From Flavobacteriaceae bacterium (GTDB lineage: Bacteria > Bacteroidota > Bacteroidia > Flavobacteriales > Flavobacteriaceae): DNA of 14,359 nucleotides. Position 1 is the first letter of the stretch. The number at the start of each line of letters is the position of its first letter. The position numbers were made by a program, and so were the translations under genes. The stretch spans positions 1 through 14,359 of the forward strand of contig CANEXR010000042.1 in the NCBI GenBank assembly GCA_947443815.1. Reading direction: 5' to 3'. The notes under the pieces were generated by a model, which did not search any database, was not told the DNA's origin, and worked only from the letters and a program-made list of their open reading frames with translations. Positions 7,361-13,303 of this stretch are shown here, piece by piece.

Positions 7361-7368
7361 CAAAGATA
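7361..7368 (-). promoter_or_regulatory. Promoter -7 box for the fused E1 gene
   Basis: The minus strand reads TATCTTTG, a perfect TAnnTTTG match, 23 nt before the ATG at 7337. No TTG is seen at the usual -33 distance, where the 14-nt spacer and right arm of the inverted repeat lie, so an activator may be needed. That last step is inference. Confidence 0.6.
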
Positions 7369-7411
7369 AAAAAATATAACAGTTTTGTTGTTTTTTGTTA
7401 TATTTTTTTAT
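7366..7411. repeat. 16-bp perfect inverted repeat in the E1/oxygenase intergenic region
   Basis: ATAAAAAAATATAACA (7366-7381) and its exact reverse complement TGTTATATTTTTTTAT (7396-7411) are separated by 14 nt (GTTTTGTTGTTTTT). The left arm overlaps the -7 box of the E1 gene by three bases and the right arm lies about 40 nt upstream of the -7 box of the divergent oxygenase gene. It could be a two-site operator or a hairpin in DNA; it lacks GC pairs typical of terminators. Confidence 0.75.
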
Positions 7412-7433
7412 GTCGGTTGAAAATTTAAAAAAC

Positions 7434-7460
7434 TTGAATTAAAAATATTCTTTACATTTG
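7434..7460 (+). promoter_or_regulatory. Promoter for the 2OG-oxygenase gene
   Basis: TTG (7434-7436) and TACATTTG (7453-7460) match the Bacteroidota -33 and -7 boxes, 16 nt apart, one or two bases under the usual spacing. The gene starts at 7506, giving a leader of roughly 40 nt. Confidence 0.6.
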
Positions 7461-7505
7461 TAGTAGAAGTTTAAAAGGCTTCGAATTTATAAAAAATCCT
7501 AAACT

Positions 7506-8459
7506 ATGCAAAACATTCCTAGTGTTGACTTGCGTGATTTCCTTTCGGATGAACCGAAACGTAAACAAAAATTTGTAAATGAAATCGGAAGTGCTTTTGA
7601 AGATATTGGCTTCGTGGCGCTCAAAGGGCATTTTTTAAATGACCAATTAGTAGCAGAATTATATGGCGAGATTCGTTCTTTTTTTGCTTTGCCATTAGCA
7701 ACAAAACGCAGTTATGAAATTCCAGGTATTGGCGGACAAAGAGGCTATGTTTCCTTTGGTACCGAGCATGCTAAGGGCCGAAAAGAAGGCGATTTAAAAG
7801 AGTTTTGGCATTTTGGTCAATACGTTAGTGAAGATTCAAAATACGCAGCTGAATATCCTGAAAATGTAACCGTTAAAGAACTTCCAAAGTTTAATAATAC
7901 AGGAAAAGAAGCCTATCAAATGCTTGAGAAAACAGGCGTATATGTATTAAGAGCTTTAGCATTACATTTAGGATTAGACGAATTTTATTTTGATGCTTAC
8001 GCCAAAGAAGGAAACTCAATTCTTAGACCCATTCATTATCCACCCATTACTTCCGAGCCTGCAAATGCCATTCGTGCCGCTGCACACGGTGATATTAACT
8101 TAATCACTTTATTAATGGGAGCACAAGGAAAAGGACTTCAAGTGCAAAACCATAATGGAGATTGGATTGATGCCATAGCCGAAAATGATGAATTGGTAAT
8201 TAATGTCGGGGATATGTTATCCCGCCATACAAATAATAAATTGAAATCAACCATCCACCAAGTTGTGAATCCTCCCCGAGAATTATGGGGTACCTCTCGG
8301 TATTCGATTCCGTTTTTTATGCATCCCGTTAGTGATATGAAATTGGATTGTCTAGAAAACTGTATTGATGCCGATAACCCTAAAAAATTCGATGACATTA
8401 CTGCAGGCGATTATTTATATGAACGTTTAGTTGATTTGGGTTTAATAAAAAAAGGATAG
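7506..8459 (+). CDS. 2-oxoglutarate/Fe(II)-dependent oxygenase, isopenicillin N synthase-like
   Basis: It is a soluble, non-haem iron oxygenase that uses Fe(II) and normally 2-oxoglutarate and O2; the substrate is not predictable. The 317 residues are full length for the isopenicillin N synthase/flavonol synthase type. The N-terminal DIOX_N-like part (about 4-120) includes IPSVDLRDF, GFVALKGH and GGQRGYVSFGTEHAKG. The catalytic jelly roll has the iron ligands H194 and D196 (in AAHGDINLITLL), H251 (STIHQVVNP) and the 2-oxoglutarate-binding R265-x-S267 (SRYSIPFF). All ligands are present, so the enzyme should be active. It is the first gene of a plus-strand group, followed after 30 nt by a SUI1-like gene. 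It is divergent from the E1 gene, and both promoters flank an inverted repeat, so coordinated control with branched-chain catabolism is conceivable. Confidence 0.9.
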   Translation: MQNIPSVDLRDFLSDEPKRKQKFVNEIGSAFEDIGFVALKGHFLNDQLVAELYGEIRSFFALPLATKRSYEIPGIGGQRGYVSFGTEHAKGRKEGDLKEFWHFGQYVSEDSKYAAEYPENVTVKELPKFNNTGKEAYQMLEKTGVYVLRALALHLGLDEFYFDAYAKEGNSILRPIHYPPITSEPANAIRAAAHGDINLITLLMGAQGKGLQVQNHNGDWIDAIAENDELVINVGDMLSRHTNNKLKSTIHQVVNPPRELWGTSRYSIPFFMHPVSDMKLDCLENCIDADNPKKFDDITAGDYLYERLVDLGLIKKG

Positions 8460-8489
8460 TATAAATACAACCAGCACACAATTAAAAAA

Positions 8490-8819
8490 ATGGATTTACT
8501 TGACCAATTAAAAAACCTTTTTCCAGATCACGAAATCGCTCCTGAGGAAGCAATGGAGGCGATTCCCCACGAATTATACGTTCAAAAAGAGCCTATGATT
8601 TGCAAATTCGAAAAACGAAAAGGAAAACCAACCACGATAATTGAAGGGTACGAAGGTAGTGACGAAGATTTCAAAATTTTAGCCAAAGAAATCAAAACAA
8701 AACTAAGCGTAGGTGGCAGTTTTAAAGACGATGCTATTATTATACAAGGCGATTATCGAGACAAAATTATGGCCATTTTAAAAGAAAAAGGCTTCAAGGT
8801 AAAACGTGTGGGTGGGTAG
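8490..8819 (+). CDS. yciH: SUI1/eIF1-like translation factor (YciH type)
   Basis: The 109 residues match the bacterial SUI1-domain proteins (E. coli YciH is about the same length). After a short variable N-terminus, the SUI1 fold runs from about residue 37 to the end with the family signatures KRKGKPTTIIEGYEG (42-56) and KTKLSVGGSFKDDAIIIQGD (69-88), closing with IMAILKEKGFKVKRVGG. Eukaryotic eIF1 and archaeal SUI1 act on start-codon selection on the small ribosomal subunit; the role of bacterial relatives is less clear. It follows the oxygenase gene by 30 nt without a promoter that I can see, so cotranscription is likely. The product is cytosolic. Confidence 0.92.
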   Translation: MDLLDQLKNLFPDHEIAPEEAMEAIPHELYVQKEPMICKFEKRKGKPTTIIEGYEGSDEDFKILAKEIKTKLSVGGSFKDDAIIIQGDYRDKIMAILKEKGFKVKRVGG

Positions 8820-8870
8820 AAAAAGTATTCAGTTGAGCAACTTTAGACCTTAAAATTGAAAGAGAAAACA

Positions 8871-9743
8871 ATGATACAAGCATCAGAATTAATATTAAAT
8901 CCAGATGGTAGTGTCTATCATTTGAATTTAAAACCTGAACACATTGCGCATGACATTATCTTTGTAGGAGATCAAAATCGGGTAGAAAAAATAACTACCC
9001 TTTTTGATTGTATTGAATTTTCAACACAAAAAAGAGAATTTAAAACCCAAACCGGAATATACAAAGGCAAACGAATCACCGTAATATCTACTGGAATTGG
9101 TCCAGATAATATTGATATTGTCATGAATGAGCTAGACGCTTTAGTGAATATCGATTTAAAAACACGCCAACCAAAAGAGGTTCTAACGTCATTAAACATT
9201 ATTCGTATCGGAACTTCGGGTTCTTTACACGCTGATATTCCAGTGGATAGTTTTGTAATGTCAAAGCTAGGATTGGGATTAGATAACATGCTCCGCTCCT
9301 ATTTAATTGACGAAGTTTCGAATACTGAAATCGAAGATGCTTTTGTAAAACACACCAACTGGGACATTAAAAAAGGAAAACCATACGCGATTGCGTGTTC
9401 CAAAAAACTAGAAAAAATAATAGCGAGCGACAAAATGCACAAAGGAATTACGGCAACTGCTGGAGGTTTTTATGGTCCTCAAGGACGAATTTTACGTTTG
9501 AATATTCAAGATGAAAAATTGAATTCTAAAATGGATAATTTCCTGTTTCAAGGCAACAGAATTACCAATCTCGAAATGGAAACAGCAGCTATATATGGGC
9601 TTTCCGCTCTTTTAGGACATCATGCTTTGTCTTTGAATGCCATTATTGCCAATCGTGCTAGCGGAACTTTTAGCGAAGATCCCTATAAAGCGGTTGATGA
9701 ATTGATTTTGTATACTTTAAATAAACTCTCAAATAGTATCTAA
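8871..9743 (+). CDS. Nucleoside phosphorylase (uridine phosphorylase-like)
   Basis: It belongs to the PNP/UDP phosphorylase superfamily, which cleaves nucleosides with phosphate to base and pentose-1-phosphate in salvage. I chose the ATG at 8871 (MIQASELILNPDG, 290 residues) over the upstream in-frame TTG at 8856, which adds five atypical residues. Visible features are the phosphate-binding segment VGDQNRV (32-38), where families usually have GDPxR, the beta-core sequence STGIGPDNIDIVMNEL, RIGTSGSLH (a phosphate-contacting Arg and the glycine-rich turn), and NLEMETAAIYGLS (233-245), whose Met-Glu contacts ribose. Base specificity is not obvious; uridine is the first guess because this branch is usually annotated so. 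The stop codon abuts the ATG of the next gene (TAAATG), suggesting translational coupling. Confidence 0.9.
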   Translation: MIQASELILNPDGSVYHLNLKPEHIAHDIIFVGDQNRVEKITTLFDCIEFSTQKREFKTQTGIYKGKRITVISTGIGPDNIDIVMNELDALVNIDLKTRQPKEVLTSLNIIRIGTSGSLHADIPVDSFVMSKLGLGLDNMLRSYLIDEVSNTEIEDAFVKHTNWDIKKGKPYAIACSKKLEKIIASDKMHKGITATAGGFYGPQGRILRLNIQDEKLNSKMDNFLFQGNRITNLEMETAAIYGLSALLGHHALSLNAIIANRASGTFSEDPYKAVDELILYTLNKLSNSI

Positions 9744-10184
9744 ATGCAACATGCAATTTTAAAATTTGAGCAATTGCTTACCGAAAATGCCATTTATTTC
9801 CCAACTATTGACAATACAATTTTGGAAACAAAAAAACCTGCCAAATGGTCTAAAAAAGAAATTTTAGGGCATCTAGTTGATTCGGCAATTCATAATTTAG
9901 TTCGTTTTACAGAAATAAATTACCTCGAAAAGCCTTATCACCACAGACCTTATAATCAAAATGATTTGGTTAGCTTGAATCAATATCAAACAATAGATAC
10001 CAACGAATTAATACAGCTTTGGCTTTCATTAAACAAACAAATCATTAGAATTTTCAAAAGTATTGATCATAAAGCACTCGATTATCAAATCACCCTGAAT
10101 GATCAATCTGTTATTGATTTAAAATTTCTAATGACTGATTATGTTGAACATTTAGAACATCACATCAATCAAATTAAAGCTTAA
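9744..10184 (+). CDS. DinB-superfamily protein
   Basis: The 146 residues form the four-helix bundle expected of DinB/YfiT-type proteins, many of which bind a divalent metal through three histidines and some of which are thiol-dependent S-transferases. Candidate ligands are H43 in EILGHLVDSAIHN, then H136 and H140 in TDYVEHLEHHINQI near the C-terminus, the standard spacing for the fold. KPAKWSKKEILGHLVDSA is the typical family entry. There is no signal peptide. It starts immediately after the stop of the nucleoside phosphorylase gene and is followed two bases later by the VOC gene, so the three are almost certainly cotranscribed. The substrate is unknown. Confidence 0.85.
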   Translation: MQHAILKFEQLLTENAIYFPTIDNTILETKKPAKWSKKEILGHLVDSAIHNLVRFTEINYLEKPYHHRPYNQNDLVSLNQYQTIDTNELIQLWLSLNKQIIRIFKSIDHKALDYQITLNDQSVIDLKFLMTDYVEHLEHHINQIKA

Positions 10185-10186
10185 AC

Positions 10187-10567
10187 ATGGTTTTAAGAAT
10201 CGCAAGACATACCAACAATATAGATAAAATAGAAGATTTCTATGTAACTATTTTGGGTTTTGAACGCCTCGGAGGTTTTCAAAACCATAACAATTATGAT
10301 GGTGTTTTTATTGGAAAACCAAAACTAGATTGGCATTTTGAATTTACAAAGTCAAGTGAAAAAGCAAATCATCATTTTGACGAAGATGATATTTTAGTGC
10401 TTTATCCCGAAACTATTTTAGAATATAACAGACTAATAAATAATATTTTAGAAAACAATATTTCAATTATAACTTCAAAAAATCCTTATTGGAATGAAAA
10501 TGGCAAAATGTTTCTTGATCCTGATGGATTTCGAATTATTGTGTCTGATATAAAAATAACGGATTGA
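10187..10567 (+). CDS. VOC (glyoxalase/bleomycin-resistance) superfamily protein with atypical last metal ligand
   Basis: The 126 residues carry the beta-alpha-beta-beta-beta repeats of the vicinal oxygen chelate fold: RIARHTNNIDKIEDFYVTIL at the start, KLDWHFEFTKS in the middle and KMFLDPDGFRIIVSD at the end. The first two metal-ligand positions look occupied (H8 and H50). In the last, DPDGFRIIV has isoleucine (I118) where metal-dependent members usually have glutamate (DPDGNxIEL), so a full metal site is doubtful. It may be a binding protein or a divergent enzyme. The gene begins two bases after the DinB-like gene and ends the tight cluster. A 21-bp near-palindrome TTGACAATTATTAATTATCAA overlaps its stop codon (10564-10584), perhaps as a weak AT-rich stem. 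Confidence 0.85.
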   Translation: MVLRIARHTNNIDKIEDFYVTILGFERLGGFQNHNNYDGVFIGKPKLDWHFEFTKSSEKANHHFDEDDILVLYPETILEYNRLINNILENNISIITSKNPYWNENGKMFLDPDGFRIIVSDIKITD

Positions 10568-10636
10568 CAATTATTAATTATCAATTTCCAAAAAACGCTA
10601 TAAAACTTTAAACCAAAAATATATAGTATTTAAAAC

Positions 10637-10644
10637 TACCTTTG
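10637..10644 (+). promoter_or_regulatory. Promoter -7 box for the SDR gene
   Basis: TACCTTTG is a perfect TAnnTTTG match 20 nt before the ATG at 10664. No clear TTG is visible at the -33 distance. It marks the SDR gene as a separate transcription unit after the phosphorylase cluster. Confidence 0.5.
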
Positions 10645-10663
10645 CTTTTAGAACAAAACAATA

Positions 10664-11788
10664 ATGAAAATAATACTCACAGGTGCAACAGGAGTTTTAG
10701 GCTCTCATATAATGTATGAAATTTTAGAACTTTTTATACAGAACAAAATAGACGGAAAATTATTTCTTATTGCCAGAAATAAAGGAAAAAATTCCGCTTT
10801 AGACCGAATAAATGAACTTTTATCTAGCACTTATACCCCACAAATTCTTAAAGACAAAGGACTTGAAAAATTACATCCCTATTTAGAAATAATAGATTCC
10901 GATTTAGCAAACATCAATACTGATTTTTCAAAAAAAATTAATGATTCCTATTTTATTCATTCCGCAGGATACGTCAATTTATCCATTGATGCCGACCAAA
11001 AACAACGAATTTTTGATGAAAATGCCAAAATAACAAAGTCTCTTTTTAATGCATTTCATCCTTTTATAAAAAAATTCATTTATATCGGAACTGCTTTTTC
11101 ATCCGGAATCCGAAAAGGATTAATCGACAATGATTTTCATAGTTTAGGATTCAAACCCCAACATCGTAATGCGTATGAAGACGCTAAATTTCATTCCGAA
11201 AATTTCATAGCCCAAGAGTGTAAAAAAATTGGTTTGCCCTTTCAAATTTTGCGCCCTAGCGTTATTGGTGGCAAAATGTTAGGTACCGAAAACCAATATT
11301 TCATACCAAAATACATGGTTTTTTACTTACTCGCAAAATTCTTTCATTTTACTTCCCAACGAAAAGGTGCGCAAGAAAATGTTCGTTTTATAGTCAATGA
11401 AGATACCGGACTGAACATAATTCCAGTGGATTATGTAGCAAAAGTGATTGTAAATACCTTCGAAAGAGCTGATATCCAACAACTGAATATTGTAAACAAT
11501 AAAAGCTTCAATATGATAAAAGGATTGCAATTGATTATGAAAGAAGTGGGCTACACCAATTTTACTTTAATCCAAAATTCATTAGACTTTACCTATAAAA
11601 ACACCATCGAAAAATTGTATTATGAAAGTATTGGTAAACATTTAAACCCTTATTTTACAACTGCTGCCAATGAATACGATACTACTTTATTAAACTCAAT
11701 CCTCGAAATACCAAAACTAGATCAAGAAGCGTTTACTAATATGATTCGTTATGGAAAACTTAATAATTTCAAAGACATTAATGTGTAA
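10664..11788 (+). CDS. NAD(P)-dependent SDR, thioester-reductase/epimerase type
   Basis: This 374-residue extended short-chain dehydrogenase/reductase has an N-terminal Rossmann motif TGATGVLG (6-13, GxxGxxG), an acidic turn DSDLANI (79 onward), HSAGYVNL (99-106), an active-site segment YIGTAFSSG (140-148) and the catalytic Y171-x-x-x-K175 in NAYEDAKFHSE, then ILRPSVIGG. The arrangement resembles thioester-reductase and fatty-acyl-CoA-reductase-like domains (NAD_binding_4), so reduction of an acyl thioester or epimerisation of a nucleotide sugar are the leading options. No carrier protein or synthetase is adjacent to choose between them. There is no signal peptide. Its promoter is close upstream, and three bases after its stop begins a palindromic intergenic element. 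Confidence 0.85.
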   Translation: MKIILTGATGVLGSHIMYEILELFIQNKIDGKLFLIARNKGKNSALDRINELLSSTYTPQILKDKGLEKLHPYLEIIDSDLANINTDFSKKINDSYFIHSAGYVNLSIDADQKQRIFDENAKITKSLFNAFHPFIKKFIYIGTAFSSGIRKGLIDNDFHSLGFKPQHRNAYEDAKFHSENFIAQECKKIGLPFQILRPSVIGGKMLGTENQYFIPKYMVFYLLAKFFHFTSQRKGAQENVRFIVNEDTGLNIIPVDYVAKVIVNTFERADIQQLNIVNNKSFNMIKGLQLIMKEVGYTNFTLIQNSLDFTYKNTIEKLYYESIGKHLNPYFTTAANEYDTTLLNSILEIPKLDQEAFTNMIRYGKLNNFKDINV

Positions 11789-11790
11789 TT

Positions 11791-11871
11791 TTAGGAGCTA
11801 TTTCCTGCTCTACACTATATCTTTTGTGCTCAAAAAAGAGCACAAAAGGATGCCGTTTCGATCAGGGCTAA
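11791..11871 (+). repeat. Palindromic intergenic element (REP-like)
   Basis: CTTTTGTGCTC (11821-11831) and GAGCACAAAAG (11838-11848) form a perfect 11-bp hairpin around six A. The flanks are less AT-rich than the surroundings: AGGAGCTATTTCCTGCTC before and GATGCCGTTTCGATCAGGGC after. I recall similar sequences, with the frame 'GAGCTATTTCC-hairpin-GGATGCCG-TTC-ATCGGGGCTA', scattered between genes in Flavobacterium genomes, so I call it a copy of a dispersed element. There is no U-tract, so it is not a simple terminator, though it may shield the 3' end of the SDR transcript. Copy number cannot be judged from one window. Confidence 0.65.
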
Positions 11872-11905
11872 ATTCGTAGAAACCACTCTATTTTTTGCAA
11901 ATACC

Positions 11906-12436
11906 ATGAACCTTATTCTAGAAACACAACGCTTACTTTTAAGAGAAATCCTTCCATCAGATGCAGAAGCACTTTTTGAAATGGAAACAAATCCCAATGT
12001 ACACAAATACCTTTGGAACAAACCACTAACACAAATCAGCGAAGTTCACAACTATATTGAGTTTGTCAGAAAACAATACCGAGATCATAACATTGGACGA
12101 TTTGCCATGATTTTGAAAGAAACCAATACATTAATCGGATGGGCAGGTATAAAATACAATACGGAAACCGTAAATAATAAAATACATTTTTACGACATTG
12201 GATACCGATTAAACGAGCAATATTGGGGAAAAGGATATGCTAGCGAAGCTACTTACGCTTGGCTAGACTATGGTTTTAATATTATGAAAATCAAAATTAT
12301 GGATGCTGCAGCACAGGCAGAAAACGTGGCATCTAACAAAATATTACAAAAAATAGGAATGCTACAAACCGAACAATACCTAGAGGAAGGTGTTGCTTGG
12401 AATTGGTACGAATTAAAAAATCCTAATCTAAAATGA
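11906..12436 (+). CDS. GNAT acetyltransferase, RimJ/RimL-like
   Basis: The 176-residue cytosolic protein is of the Acetyltransf_3 type, transferring acetyl from acetyl-CoA to an amino group of a protein N-terminus or small molecule. It opens with ILETQRLLLREILPSDAEALFEM, the classic family start. Motif A is QYWGKGYASEATYAWLDYGF (105-124), the pyrophosphate-binding Q/RxxGxG/A loop, and motif B is ENVASNKILQKIGM (139-152). The length matches the family. The start at 11906 gives a canonical N-terminus, with a T-rich -7-like stretch (TATTTTTTG) a few bases upstream that is only a weak promoter candidate. Its stop overlaps the next start as ATGA, indicating translational coupling to the binding-protein homologue. 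The substrate is unknown. Confidence 0.92.
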   Translation: MNLILETQRLLLREILPSDAEALFEMETNPNVHKYLWNKPLTQISEVHNYIEFVRKQYRDHNIGRFAMILKETNTLIGWAGIKYNTETVNNKIHFYDIGYRLNEQYWGKGYASEATYAWLDYGFNIMKIKIMDAAAQAENVASNKILQKIGMLQTEQYLEEGVAWNWYELKNPNLK

Positions 12437-13284
12437 AAACAATAAAAATTGTAGGTGTGCCTGAGCATTTTAATCTGCCTTGGCATTTAGCCATCGAAAG
12501 TGGCGATTTCAAAAAAGAAAATATTGATGTGCAATGGACCGATATTCCTGAAGGAACTGGCAAAATGTGTCAAATGCTTCGAGAGAAACAAACCGATATT
12601 GCCGTAATCCTAACCGAAGGAATTGTAAAGGATATTGTTGCTGGAAATCCGAGTAAAATTGTGCAAATTTATGTTGCGACTCCTTTAATTTGGGGAATTC
12701 ATGTGGGAGCAAAATCCAATTACAAAACCCTCTCTGATTTAAAAAATTCCAAAGCTGCAATTTCAAGATTGGGTTCTGGTTCCCAATTAATGGCGTATGT
12801 AAATGCGAATAACCAAGGTTGGAAAACTGATGATTTACAATTTGAAATCGTAAATACCATCGACGGCGCTGTCAAAGCATTGACGAATGGCACCGCTGAT
12901 TATTTTATGTGGGAACGTTTTATGACAAAACCACTAGTAGATCAAGGCGTTTTCAGACGAATTGCAGATTGTCCAACGCCTTGGCCCTGTTTTGTAATTG
13001 CCGTTAGCAACGAAATTCTGGAAAATGAGCCAGAAACAATTGCTAAAATTCTCGAAATCATCAATAAAAAAACTATTCTATTTAAAGAAATTCCTAATAT
13101 CGACATCCGTTTATCCGATACTTTTCATCAAAAAAAAGAAGATATTCAGGAATGGTTGTCCTTAACCGAGTGGTCCCAAAAAAATTTAGACGAAAATATG
13201 TTAAACAAAGTTCAAAATCAATTATTTGAACTGGGTATTATTGATAAAAAAAGTACTTTTGTTGAAATAGTAAAAGCAATATAA
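12433..13284 (+). CDS. Substrate-binding-protein homologue lacking a signal peptide
   Basis: The 283-residue protein resembles solute-binding proteins of the NMT1/THI5/SsuA-type fold: KIVGVPEHFNLPWHLAIESG at the start, IPEGTGKMCQMLREKQTDIA, an inter-lobe region RLGSGSQLMAYVNAN, and DGAVKALTNGTADYFMWERF, which would line the cleft. Typical binding proteins begin with an export signal or lipobox; here MKTIKIVGVPEHF goes straight into the first beta strand, so the protein is expected to remain in the cytosol. No ABC permease or ATPase gene is adjacent. Similar signal-less proteins are known from fungi (Candida albicans Ca3427 comes to mind), with unclear function. It overlaps the acetyltransferase gene by four bases and is followed after 19 nt by a transglutaminase-like gene. 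A ligand-sensing or metabolite-binding role is inferred; pyrimidine/thiamine relation is only by fold. Confidence 0.85.
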   Translation: MKTIKIVGVPEHFNLPWHLAIESGDFKKENIDVQWTDIPEGTGKMCQMLREKQTDIAVILTEGIVKDIVAGNPSKIVQIYVATPLIWGIHVGAKSNYKTLSDLKNSKAAISRLGSGSQLMAYVNANNQGWKTDDLQFEIVNTIDGAVKALTNGTADYFMWERFMTKPLVDQGVFRRIADCPTPWPCFVIAVSNEILENEPETIAKILEIINKKTILFKEIPNIDIRLSDTFHQKKEDIQEWLSLTEWSQKNLDENMLNKVQNQLFELGIIDKKSTFVEIVKAI

Positions 13285-13303
13285 CATACTGCTTTTTGAT
13301 AAT

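Noticed and set aside
10564..10584. Near-palindrome TTGACAATTATTAATTATCAA as terminator or operator
   Set aside because: It is almost entirely A/T with three mismatches and no U-tract; chance is likely in this composition, so it is only mentioned with the VOC gene.
11821..11848. Simple Rho-independent terminator for the SDR gene
   Set aside because: The hairpin is perfect but is followed by GATGCCG with no U-tract, and its flanks have the look of a larger element.
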